Origin: Pseudomonadota bacterium
Lineage (GTDB): Bacteria > Pseudomonadota > Alphaproteobacteria > Sphingomonadales > Sphingomonadaceae
Direction: 5' to 3'
Assembly (NCBI GenBank): GCA_023424275.1
Contig: JAFAED010000197.1
Location: forward strand, 1 to 5,200
DNA: 5,200 nucleotides
Shown: in pieces, positions 1 through 5,200 of the stretch
Layout of the letters: each line of letters begins with the position of its first letter
How positions within the stretch are numbered: the stretch's first letter is position 1
Position numbers and translations under genes: made by a program
The notes under the pieces: model-generated
What the model was told of the DNA's origin: nothing
Database searches by the model: none
Seen by the model: only the letters and a program-made list of their open reading frames with translations

Positions 1-213
1 AGCCTGCAAGACGTCGACGGGCAGCGCATGATCGCCGTCCTCGATATCAAGGCTGGCCCAGGCCGGCTCGTCATCGCCGCCAGAATCGTCGTAGGTCGAA
101 TGCACCCAGTCGAGCAGGATGCGGCGCTCGACCCCGTTGCGCGCGTCGATGATATAGAGCCGGTCGGCCGCCTGCTCCGTCACGATTCCGGTGCGGGGCG
201 TTCCGTCGGCCAC
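1..213 (-). CDS. N-terminal 71 residues of an unidentified protein, possibly PlsB-like glycerol-3-phosphate acyltransferase (partial, cut by window edge)
   Basis: The frame is open from a GTG at 211-213 to the window edge. It begins VADGTPRTGIVTEQAADRLY and continues with IIDARNGVERRILLDWVHST and an acidic stretch (DDSGGDDEP). It contains no signal peptide, membrane segment or catalytic motif. GTG is chosen because the preceding gene's TAA (217-219) is in this same frame, with only GCG between them, so no earlier start is possible; a second GTG sits at codon 11. The Shine-Dalgarno is poor: AAGG lies 17 bases upstream, and translation probably depends on the ribosome that finished the previous gene. 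The function is not recognisable from these residues alone. The PlsB suggestion rests on two inferences. In mycobacteria, as I recall, plsB2 lies next to a HAD-PlsC fusion gene, and the short ...ERRILLDW... region loosely resembles the N-terminus of that PlsB group. The gene is more certain than its product. Confidence 0.6.
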   Translation of the reverse strand, partial: MADGTPRTGIVTEQAADRLYIIDARNGVERRILLDWVHSTYDDSGGDDEPAWASLDIEDGDHALPVDVLQA

Positions 214-216
214 CGC

Positions 217-1815
217 TTAGCCGGTCTTTCCCTTGGCGGCCGCGGGCTTTTTAGCGGGGGCCTTTTTCTTCGCGGCGGGCTTTTTCGCGGCCGCCTTTTT
301 GGGCTTGGCCTTTTCGGTCTTGGCCTCGGGCGGAGCGGCCTCGGGTGCAGGCTCCTTCGCCACCGATTCCGCGACGCTCTCCTCGGGCTGGCCGAGCGTC
401 CGCAGGAACATATTCCGCACGTCGCGGACATGGTTATTTATCGTCTTCGGGCTCCATCCCGACGTGTCGACCGGCGGCAGCACGGTGACGCGGACCGTGG
501 CGGGGCGCATCACGAACTCGTTCTTCGGCGCGACGTCGGTGGCATTATGGATCACGATCGGGACGATCGGCACCCCGGCCTGCATCGCGAGGTGGAACGC
601 GCCCTTCTTGAACGGCTCGAGCTTGGGCGTCAGGCTGCGCGTGCCTTCGGGCGAGATGCAGATCGACTTGCCCTCGACCTTGATCGCGTCGACCAGCGGC
701 TCCATCGCCTTGATCGCGCTCTTGCCGTCGGCGCGGTCGACGAAGACGGTGCCGCCCCATTCCATCAGCTTGCCGAGAATGGGGATGTCCTTGATCTCTT
801 TCTTGCCCACCCCGCCCATGTCGCGGCGGATGAGCTTGGCGAGGATCATCACATCCGCCTTGCTCTGGTGGTTGAAGATGAAGACGCAGGGGCGCGAGGA
901 CCAGAGATTCTTCTCGTCCTCGACCTCCAGCTCGACGCCGGTGATCGCGGTCGCGAAATCGCCGAACAGGCCGATCGAGAAATTCGCCGCCTCGCGCTGC
1001 GAGCGCGTCAGCGCCCAGATCGGCAGGCCTGCGGCGAAGGCGCCGACGAGCGAGCCGGTCGCGTAAATCGTCCGCGTATAATCGACCCACGACGGCGTGC
1101 CGCGGCTGCCGAAACGCTGAACCGGCCAGCCATTTTCTTCGGCAATTGCCTTGAGTTTGAGGTTCGGGTTGAGCGGGCGCGGCTTGCCGACGCGCTCGAG
1201 CAGCTCGATATCGTCGTCGCTGTCCGAATAGAAAAAGCTCTGGTCGAGATCGAGGCCATATTCCTCGGCCAGTTCCTCGGCCGCGAGCACCTTGCCCTCA
1301 CCGAAGCAGAGCGGACGGATGATTTCGCCGGTAAAGACGCCATCCTCTATCTCATAGGCCGAGCATTTGATATCGGTGATGCCAAGGTCGCGCGCGGTCG
1401 GTTCGATCTGGTAGATCGTCGCCGACGAGATGATCGCGACGCGGTGGCCCTTCGCCTGATGCGCCTCGATGATCGCGCGCGTTTCGGGATAGATTTTCCG
1501 CGCGATATGCTTCTTGTACAGTTCCTCGCCGAACTCGATGAAGCTTTCCTCGTCGACGCCCTTCATGAATTTGGCGGCGCCCGACATCAGGCCTGAAAAA
1601 CCGATGGTGCCGAGGCTGTGCTGCGCGATGACCTGCGCGGTCTCGGCAATCTCTTCCATCGACATTTCGCGGCGCTGGAACTTCTCGCGCAGCATCGCGG
1701 TCGCGGAGTAGCCCGAGATGATCGTCCCATCGAAATCGAACAGTGCCGCGATATGCGATCCCGGCTCCGACGCGAGCACTTCTTCCAAATGTGGCTGCGG
1801 CCTTGGCACGCGCAT
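217..1815 (-). CDS. HAD-IB phosphatase-like / 1-acyl-sn-glycerol-3-phosphate acyltransferase (PlsC-type) fusion protein
   Basis: This 532-aa two-domain protein is probably membrane-associated and acts in phosphatidic acid synthesis, transferring an acyl group to lysophosphatidate. Residues about 22-225 are a HAD fold: motif I DFDGT (27-31, nucleophile Asp27), motif II IISSAT (128-133), Lys175 as the motif III lysine, and motif IV YSDSDDDIELL (196-206). A hydrophobic stretch at about 249-269 could contact the membrane. Residues about 305-450 are the acyltransferase: HX4D as HQSKAD (316-321), GTVFVDR (355-361), PEGTRS (389-394) and VPIVPI (415-420). Residues about 487-532 are a Lys/Ala/Pro tail. 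All catalytic motifs are intact. The mycobacterial PlsC homologue shares this fusion, where the HAD part was once labelled phosphoserine phosphatase; its true substrate is unclear. The ATG at 1813-1815 directly abuts GGGGAG, so the GTG at codon 3 (1807-1809) is a credible alternative start giving 530 aa. The gene follows eda by 62 bp. Confidence 0.92.
   Translation of the reverse strand: MRVPRPQPHLEEVLASEPGSHIAALFDFDGTIISGYSATAMLREKFQRREMSMEEIAETAQVIAQHSLGTIGFSGLMSGAAKFMKGVDEESFIEFGEELYKKHIARKIYPETRAIIEAHQAKGHRVAIISSATIYQIEPTARDLGITDIKCSAYEIEDGVFTGEIIRPLCFGEGKVLAAEELAEEYGLDLDQSFFYSDSDDDIELLERVGKPRPLNPNLKLKAIAEENGWPVQRFGSRGTPSWVDYTRTIYATGSLVGAFAAGLPIWALTRSQREAANFSIGLFGDFATAITGVELEVEDEKNLWSSRPCVFIFNHQSKADVMILAKLIRRDMGGVGKKEIKDIPILGKLMEWGGTVFVDRADGKSAIKAMEPLVDAIKVEGKSICISPEGTRSLTPKLEPFKKGAFHLAMQAGVPIVPIVIHNATDVAPKNEFVMRPATVRVTVLPPVDTSGWSPKTINNHVRDVRNMFLRTLGQPEESVAESVAKEPAPEAAPPEAKTEKAKPKKAAAKKPAAKKKAPAKKPAAAKGKTG
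220..357 (-). other. Histone H1-like Lys/Ala/Pro C-terminal tail of the HAD-PlsC protein
   Basis: Residues 487-532 of the fusion protein consist almost only of Lys, Ala and Pro with a few Glu, and contain degenerate repeats of the AAKKP type (KKAAAKKPAAKKKAPAKKPA). The first part (about 487-501) is Ala/Pro/Glu-rich, and the last 30 residues are strongly basic. The DNA shows matching degenerate repeats, with runs of A on the coding strand alternating with GC-rich alanine codons. The segment should be disordered. Similar tails occur on histone H1-like and other nucleic-acid-binding bacterial proteins. On a lipid enzyme, binding to acidic phospholipid headgroups is the simpler inference. No function can be read directly from the sequence. 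Confidence 0.75.
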
Positions 1816-1821
1816 CTCCCC
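1816..1821 (-). promoter_or_regulatory. Ribosome binding site GGGGAG of the HAD-PlsC gene, deciding between two starts
   Basis: On the coding strand GGGGAG is followed immediately by ATG CGC GTG. The spacing is 0 bases to the ATG at 1815 but 6 bases to the GTG at 1809, and 6 is a normal Shine-Dalgarno spacing. This favours GTG as the initiator, although the ATG remains the default annotation. The in-frame region upstream is closed by TAA at 1843-1845, and no other start codon lies between that stop and 1815. Confidence 0.55.
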
Positions 1822-1877
1822 ACCAACGGCTATATTGCCGCCTTATCCCTGCACAGTGACAGGTAAAATGGGGTTAA
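1822..1877. other. Short spacer between eda and the HAD-PlsC gene, no convincing promoter or terminator
   Basis: The spacer, 62 bases including the ribosome binding site, holds a small broken palindrome (CCTGCACAGTGACAGG, 1848-1863) and a 4-bp stem with the loop AATATA (about 1828-1841). Neither is followed by a T tract on the coding strand, so neither looks like an intrinsic terminator. No clear -35/-10 pair is visible. Cotranscription of the fusion gene with eda is therefore plausible but not shown. Confidence 0.4.
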
Positions 1878-2501
1878 TCAATGGCGTGAAAGTGCGGCGG
1901 CTTCGCGGGCGAGCGTCTCGATTTTCGCGGCGTCGAGCGGGCCCGACGGGACGACCCAGCTGCCGCCGACGCAGAGCACCGCTTCGAGCGCGAGCCATTC
2001 GGGTGCGGTCGCGAGGCTGATGCCCCCGGTGGGGCAGAAGCGCGCCTGACCGAAGGGACCCGCGAGCGCCTTCAGCGCCGGGACGCCGCCGCTGGTCGCG
2101 GCGGGGAAGAATTTGAAGCGGTCGAGGCCGAGGTCCATCCCGCGCATGATGTCGCCGGCGTTGGCGGTGCCGGGCAGGAAGGGAATGCCGCTGGCGACCG
2201 CGGCCTTGCCGAGATTGTCGGTGAGGCCCGGCGAGACGATGAATTCGGAGCCTGCGGCAATCGCCGCGTCGAGCATCGCAGGATCGAGCACGGTGCCCGC
2301 GCCGACGACCGCGCCCTTGACGCTTTTCATTGCGGTGATGGCGTCGAGCGCGGCGGGGGTGCGCAGCGTGACCTCAAGGACCGTGAGGCCGCCCGCGACG
2401 AGCGCCTCGGCCATCGGCACCGCATCCTCGACCCGGTCGATAACGATCACCGGGATGACGGGCGCGAGGCGCATGATCTGGTCGATGGACTGCTCAGCCA
2501 T
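1878..2501 (-). CDS. eda: 2-dehydro-3-deoxy-6-phosphogluconate (KDPG) aldolase
   Basis: This cytosolic class I aldolase carries out the last Entner-Doudoroff step, cleaving KDPG to pyruvate and glyceraldehyde-3-phosphate. Many family members also accept 4-hydroxy-2-oxoglutarate. The protein is 207 aa, close to the usual 200-215, and forms one TIM barrel. Visible family motifs are GGLTVLEVTLRTP (37-49) with the catalytic Glu43 and Arg47, GAGTVLDP (67-74), FIVSPG (87-92), the Schiff-base lysine Lys130 in RFKFFPA (128-134), and the phosphate-binding CPTGGIS (156-162) plus GGSW (179-182). All key residues are present. The ATG at 2499-2501 has GGAG six bases upstream, which settles the start. The gene is separated from edd by 123 bp largely taken up by a palindromic repeat. 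It is the third ED gene in the zwf-edd-eda order. Confidence 0.97.
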   Translation of the reverse strand: MAEQSIDQIMRLAPVIPVIVIDRVEDAVPMAEALVAGGLTVLEVTLRTPAALDAITAMKSVKGAVVGAGTVLDPAMLDAAIAAGSEFIVSPGLTDNLGKAAVASGIPFLPGTANAGDIMRGMDLGLDRFKFFPAATSGGVPALKALAGPFGQARFCPTGGISLATAPEWLALEAVLCVGGSWVVPSGPLDAAKIETLAREAAALSRH

Positions 2502-2507
2502 TTTCTA

Positions 2508-2511
2508 CTCC
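2508..2511 (-). promoter_or_regulatory. Ribosome binding site GGAG of eda
   Basis: GGAG followed by TAGAAA and ATG gives a 6-base spacing, the clearest Shine-Dalgarno in the window. It lies in the string TTCGAACGGAG, which resembles the outer edge of the nearby palindromic repeats (GCGAACGGAG in the zwf-edd copy), so the site may partly derive from such an element. Confidence 0.7.
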
Positions 2512-2523
2512 GTTCGAAATCAC

Positions 2524-2619
2524 AATCCCCGTTCGCCCTGAGCTTGTCGAAGGGCCGTTCTTTTCTCCACGTCGCGAAAAGAAGGACGGTGCTTCGACAA
2601 GCTCAGCACGAACGGGATT
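2524..2619. repeat. REP-like extragenic palindrome, copy A, in the edd-eda gap
   Basis: A 96-bp imperfect inverted repeat. The outer arms AATCCCCGTTCG (2524-2535) and CGAACGGGATT (2609-2619) pair. Each half also folds on its own: GCCCT-GAGCTTGTCGA-AGGGC at 2535-2555 and GTGCT-TCGACAAGCTC-AGCAC at 2589-2609. The inner segments CCGTTCTTTTC (2555-2565) and GAAAAGAAGGACGG (2576-2589) pair with a 3-base slip around a loop of about ten bases. The element starts 22 bp before the eda start and ends 5 bp from the edd stop. As I recall, the core CTGAGCTTGTCGAAG is abundant between genes in sphingomonad genomes. In the mRNA it would form a large structure between the edd and eda cistrons, which could protect edd mRNA from 3' decay or lower eda expression; neither effect is shown by sequence. 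It lacks a terminator U tract. Confidence 0.88.
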
Positions 2620-2624
2620 AGGGG

Positions 2625-4469
2625 TTAGCCTGTAACGGCCTCCATCGCCGCCAATACCGCCGATCCGCCCTTTTCGGCTTCGTCGGCATGGTGGCGGAAC
2701 AGGGCGAACAATTCGCGGCCGACACCCAGCGCGGGCGGCGGGGCGGCGGCGGGGGTGCGCGTGGCCCATTCGGCGGCGTCGACCAGCGCCACGACTTCGC
2801 CATTGACTGCGCAGACGCGAACGACGTCGCCGTCCTGCAGATAAGCGAGCGGGCCGCTGATGCCGTCGGGGCCGGGCAGCGCCTCGGGCGACAGATGGAT
2901 CACCGCCGGCACCTTGCCGCTCGCGCCCGACATGCGGCCGTCGGTGAGAAGCGCGACGCGAAAGCCTTTGTCCTGCAAAACCCCGAGCGCCGGGGTCAGC
3001 TTGTGCAATTCGGGCATGCCGTTCGCACGCGGCCCCTGGAAGCGGACGACGACGACGACATCGCGTTCGAGTTCGCCCGCCTTGAATGCGGCCAATACCT
3101 GGTTCTGGTCGTCGAAGATCCGGCACGGCGCCTCGATCGTCCAGCGGTCCTCGGCGACCGCGCTGGTCTTGATGATCGCACGACCGAGATTGCCCGCGAG
3201 CAGGCGCATGCCGCCGTCGGGCGAGAAAGGCGCCGCGACGGGGCGCAGCATACTATCGTCGCGGCTCTCGGCGGGGGCGGCCTGCCAGTGGAGTTCATCG
3301 TCCACGAGCACAGGTTCGGCGGCATAATCGGCCATTGTCCCGCCGACGGTCAGCACATCGCCGTGCAACAATCCGGCGCCGAGCAGTTCGCGCACCACAT
3401 AGCCGATCCCGCCTGCGGCGTGGAAGTTGTTCACGTCGCCCGCCCCGTTCGGATAGACGCGCGCGAGCAAGGGCACGGCGTGGCTGAGCTCGTCGAAATC
3501 CTGCCAGTCGATGACGATCCCCGCCGCGCGCGCGATCGCGGGCAGGTGGATCGCATGGTTGGTCGAGCCGCCCGTCGCGAGCAGCCCGATAGCGGCGTTG
3601 ACGATCGCCTTTTCGTCGATGCAGCGCGCGAGCGGGCGATAGTCGTCGCCGTCCCAGCCGATCTGCGCAATCCGGTGTGTCGCGGCGCGCGTCAGTTCCT
3701 GCCGCAGCTTGGTGCCGGGGTTGGTGAAGGCGCTGCCGGGGATGTGGAGCCCCATCAGTTCCATCATCATCTGGTTCGAGTTCGCGGTGCCATAGAAAGT
3801 ACAGGTGCCCGCACCGTGATAGCTTGCCGCCTCGGCCTCGAGCAGCTCGTCACGCGTCGCCTTGCCTTCGGCATAAAGTTGGCGGACGCGCTGCTTTTCC
3901 TTGTTCGCGAGGCCAGAAGGCATCGGCCCGGCGGGGATCAATATCTGCGGCAGGTGGCCGAAACGCAGCGCGCCGATCAACAGGCCGGGAACGATCTTGT
4001 CGCAGATACCGAGCAGCAAAGCGCTCTCGAACATCGCGTGGCTGAGCGCGATCACCGTGCCCTGCGCGATATTGTCGCGGCTGAACAAAGACAGGTCCAT
4101 GCCCGCCTGCCCCTGCGTCACCCCGTCGCACATCGCGGGGACGCCGCCCGCGACCTGCGCGGTGGCGCCGACCTCGCGCGCGAAGAGTTTGATCTGCTCG
4201 GGATAGCGGCCGTAGGGCTGATGCGCCGAGAGCATGTCGTTATAGCTGGTGACGATGCCGATATTCATCGCCGCACCGGTGCGGATCGCGGGCTTGTCTT
4301 CACCTGATGCGGCAAAGCCGTGCGCAAGGTTGCCGCACGACAGATTGCCGCGATTGGTCCCCGCCTCGCGCTGACGGTCCATCAGCTCGAGATAGGCGGC
4401 GCGGCGCGGGGCGCTGCGCGCGATAATGCGGTCGGTGACGGCGGCGATGGTGGGGTGGAGATTAGTCAT
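2625..4469 (-). CDS. edd: 6-phosphogluconate dehydratase
   Basis: This cytosolic iron-sulfur enzyme of the IlvD/Edd family dehydrates 6-phosphogluconate to KDPG, the defining step of the Entner-Doudoroff pathway. At 614 aa it is close to the roughly 600 aa of E. coli Edd and aligns from end to end with the remembered E. coli sequence. Visible motifs are [10 protein letters not shown] (45-54), [13 protein letters not shown] (74-86), [11 protein letters not shown] (111-121), the cluster-ligand cysteine candidates Cys156 in GICDKIVPG and Cys223 in [18 protein letters not shown] (298-305), and the family signature [14 protein letters not shown] (508-521). Edd rather than dihydroxyacid dehydratase is indicated by [15 protein letters not shown] and by the flanking zwf and eda. 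The start is fixed because TGA lies in frame two codons upstream of the ATG at 4467-4469. The Shine-Dalgarno is weak (GAG two bases before ATG), and the leader lies at the edge of a palindromic repeat. Confidence 0.98.
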   Translation of the reverse strand: MTNLHPTIAAVTDRIIARSAPRRAAYLELMDRQREAGTNRGNLSCGNLAHGFAASGEDKPAIRTGAAMNIGIVTSYNDMLSAHQPYGRYPEQIKLFAREVGATAQVAGGVPAMCDGVTQGQAGMDLSLFSRDNIAQGTVIALSHAMFESALLLGICDKIVPGLLIGALRFGHLPQILIPAGPMPSGLANKEKQRVRQLYAEGKATRDELLEAEAASYHGAGTCTFYGTANSNQMMMELMGLHIPGSAFTNPGTKLRQELTRAATHRIAQIGWDGDDYRPLARCIDEKAIVNAAIGLLATGGSTNHAIHLPAIARAAGIVIDWQDFDELSHAVPLLARVYPNGAGDVNNFHAAGGIGYVVRELLGAGLLHGDVLTVGGTMADYAAEPVLVDDELHWQAAPAESRDDSMLRPVAAPFSPDGGMRLLAGNLGRAIIKTSAVAEDRWTIEAPCRIFDDQNQVLAAFKAGELERDVVVVVRFQGPRANGMPELHKLTPALGVLQDKGFRVALLTDGRMSGASGKVPAVIHLSPEALPGPDGISGPLAYLQDGDVVRVCAVNGEVVALVDAAEWATRTPAAAPPPALGVGRELFALFRHHADEAEKGGSAVLAAMEAVTG

Positions 4470-4473
4470 AACT

Positions 4474-4572
4474 CAAAACCGTTTGTCCTGAGCCTGTCGA
4501 AGGACCGTTCTTCCTTGCGACGCCCAAAGAAAAGGACTGCCCTTCGACAAGCTCAGGGCGAACGGAGTTTTG
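4474..4572. repeat. REP-like extragenic palindrome, copy B, in the zwf-edd gap
   Basis: A second copy of the element between edd and eda, about 99 bp, fills most of the 116-bp gap between the zwf stop and the edd start. The outer arms CAAAAC (4474-4479) and GTTTTG (4567-4572) pair. The left half is GTCCT-GAGCCTGTCGA-AGGAC (4485-4505) and the right half is GCCCT-TCGACAAGCTC-AGGGC (4539-4559). The middle (CCGTTCTTCCTT against AAAGAAAAGGACTGC) pairs less well than in copy A. The left loop differs from the other three by one base. The element ends four bases before the edd ATG, so its outer arm overlaps the edd translation start region, and it ends 13 bases from the zwf stop. Translation of such elements gives familiar spurious peptides of the LSLSKD and RQAQGER kind, which is how they are often mis-annotated. 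Confidence 0.88.
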
Positions 4573-4585
4573 GAACGCGGCGAAA

Positions 4586-5200
4586 TCAGTCATGCCAACT
4601 CGCTCCGTCGCGCTCGATCAGCGCGATCGCACTCGACGGCCCCCAGCTTCCCGCCGTGTAATTCTGCGGCGCCATGTCGACCGCAGCCCAGGCGTCGCGG
4701 ATCGAATCGATCCATTGCCATTGCGCTTCGACCTCGTCGCGGCGCACGAACAGGGTCTGGTCGCCCTCGATGAAATCGAGCAGCAGGCGTTCATAAGCGA
4801 TGCGCCGCCGCTCGCCCGCAAAGCTGTGCGAGAGCGAGACGTCCATCGTCACTTCCTTGAGCTTCACCCCGTCGCGATCGAGGCCGGGCTGCTTTGCCAT
4901 CACCTTGACCCGGATATTTTCCTCGGGCTGCAGGTTGATGATCATGCTGTTCGCATCGAGCTTGCCCGCACCGACGCGCGCGAAGATATTGTGCGGCACC
5001 GGCTTGAACTGGATCAGCACCTCCGACTTGCGCTCGGGCATGCGCTTGCCGGTGCGCAGGTAAAAGGGCACGCCCTTCCAGCGCCAATTGTCGATATAGG
5101 CCTTCAGCGCGACGAAGGTTTCGGTGTTCGACGGATTGCCGAGCTCGTCGGCATAGCCCGCGACCGCGCCGCCGTTCACCGCGCCGCTGGTGTACTGGCC
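4586..5200 (-). CDS. zwf: Glucose-6-phosphate 1-dehydrogenase, C-terminal 204 residues (partial, 5' end outside window)
   Basis: This cytosolic enzyme oxidises glucose-6-phosphate to 6-phosphogluconolactone with reduction of NADP+ or NAD+. The frame is open to the window edge, so the true start lies outside; a GTG at 5177-5179 in the frame is internal. The visible part starts with the family-typical GQY and shows SNTETF (visible residues 24-29), DNWRW (37-41), VPFYLRTGKR (44-53), NLQPEE (89-94), AYERLLLD (135-142), LFVRRDEVE (150-158) and AGSWGP near the end, matching the C-terminal domain of E. coli Zwf almost motif for motif. Full-length family members have about 480-500 residues, so roughly 60 percent is missing. 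The nucleotide-binding GxxGDL motif and catalytic histidines would be in the missing part. It ends ...SWHD at TGA (4586-4588). It is the first gene of the ED cluster seen here. Confidence 0.97.
   Translation of the reverse strand, partial: GQYTSGAVNGGAVAGYADELGNPSNTETFVALKAYIDNWRWKGVPFYLRTGKRMPERKSEVLIQFKPVPHNIFARVGAGKLDANSMIINLQPEENIRVKVMAKQPGLDRDGVKLKEVTMDVSLSHSFAGERRRIAYERLLLDFIEGDQTLFVRRDEVEAQWQWIDSIRDAWAAVDMAPQNYTAGSWGPSSAIALIERDGASWHD

Noticed and set aside
220..310. Programmed frameshift in the A-rich codons of the Lys tail
   Set aside because: The runs have the form GAAAAAG and not the slippery heptamer A AAA AAG, and the zero frame reaches a normal stop coupled to the next gene.
28..1596. 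522-aa plus-strand open frame antisense to the HAD-PlsC gene
   Set aside because: Its sequence is low in recognisable motifs, and its Gly/Leu/Arg/Phe repeats are the complement of the Lys/Ala tail. The minus-strand frame has complete HAD and PlsC motifs. Long antisense frames are expected at this GC content.
1824..1876. Promoter for the HAD-PlsC gene (TATAGC or CAATAT as -10)
   Set aside because: No -35 hexamer with acceptable spacing accompanies it; the best pairs are 15 or 22 bases apart and match poorly.
2524..2619. Intrinsic terminator between edd and eda
   Set aside because: The hairpin is large but no U tract follows on either strand, and the genes on both sides belong to one pathway in one direction. 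A decay or processing role remains possible.
2494..3126. 210-aa minus-strand frame running from within edd across the edd-eda gap
   Set aside because: It is an alternate frame of edd followed by translated palindrome sequence (RAELVEA, PSTSSGRTG); no independent start signal or motif.
2688..4307. 539-aa plus-strand open frame antisense to edd
   Set aside because: Composition is dominated by Arg, Ala, Asp and Gly with no family motif, and it lies wholly within the well-supported edd gene.
4320..4661. 113-aa plus-strand frame across the zwf-edd gap
   Set aside because: Its middle is the translated palindrome (LSLSKD and RQAQGER type peptides) and its ends are antisense to edd and zwf.
5177..5179. 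GTG as start of a short zwf-like gene
   Set aside because: The frame continues upstream to the window edge and already reads GQYTSGA, matching the middle of glucose-6-phosphate dehydrogenase, so the GTG is internal.

Overview
The window is GC-rich, and every supported gene lies on the minus strand, so transcription runs from position 5200 towards 1. The protein families, the gene order and two copies of a palindrome built on CTGAGCTTGTCGAAG point to a sphingomonad-type alphaproteobacterium such as Sphingopyxis, Sphingomonas or a relative. That assignment comes from recalled patterns and not from a database search.

The layout in transcription order is as follows. The 3' two fifths of zwf (glucose-6-phosphate dehydrogenase) lies at 4586-5200 and is cut by the window edge. 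edd (6-phosphogluconate dehydratase, 614 aa) lies at 2625-4469. eda (KDPG aldolase, 207 aa) lies at 1878-2501. A 532-aa protein fusing a HAD-IB phosphatase-like domain to a PlsC-type acyltransferase, with a lysine/alanine/proline tail, lies at 217-1815. The 5' end of one more gene begins with GTG at 213, three bases after the previous stop, and runs off the window. That last gene is possibly a PlsB-like glycerol-3-phosphate acyltransferase, inferred mainly from context.

The first three genes form an Entner-Doudoroff cluster. Zwf oxidises glucose-6-phosphate with production of NAD(P)H, Edd dehydrates 6-phosphogluconate to KDPG, and Eda splits KDPG into pyruvate and glyceraldehyde-3-phosphate. 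No 6-phosphogluconolactonase or glucokinase gene lies between them here. The last two genes look like a lipid (phosphatidic acid) synthesis pair that follows eda after only 62 bp, with no convincing terminator.

Both gaps inside the ED cluster (zwf-edd 116 bp, edd-eda 123 bp) are almost filled by a large imperfect palindrome made of two smaller hairpins. The four small hairpins share the loop GAGCTTGTCGA (one has a single change) and keep pairing stems although the stem bases differ, so they look like a REP-type extragenic element. One arm of each copy matches perfectly over 27 bp in inverted orientation on either side of edd. These elements are the least ordinary structure in the window. I see no mobile element, CRISPR array, tRNA, rRNA or new multigene system, and the coding content is core metabolism. 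Long plus-strand open frames across the fusion gene and edd are treated as GC-rich antisense shadows.
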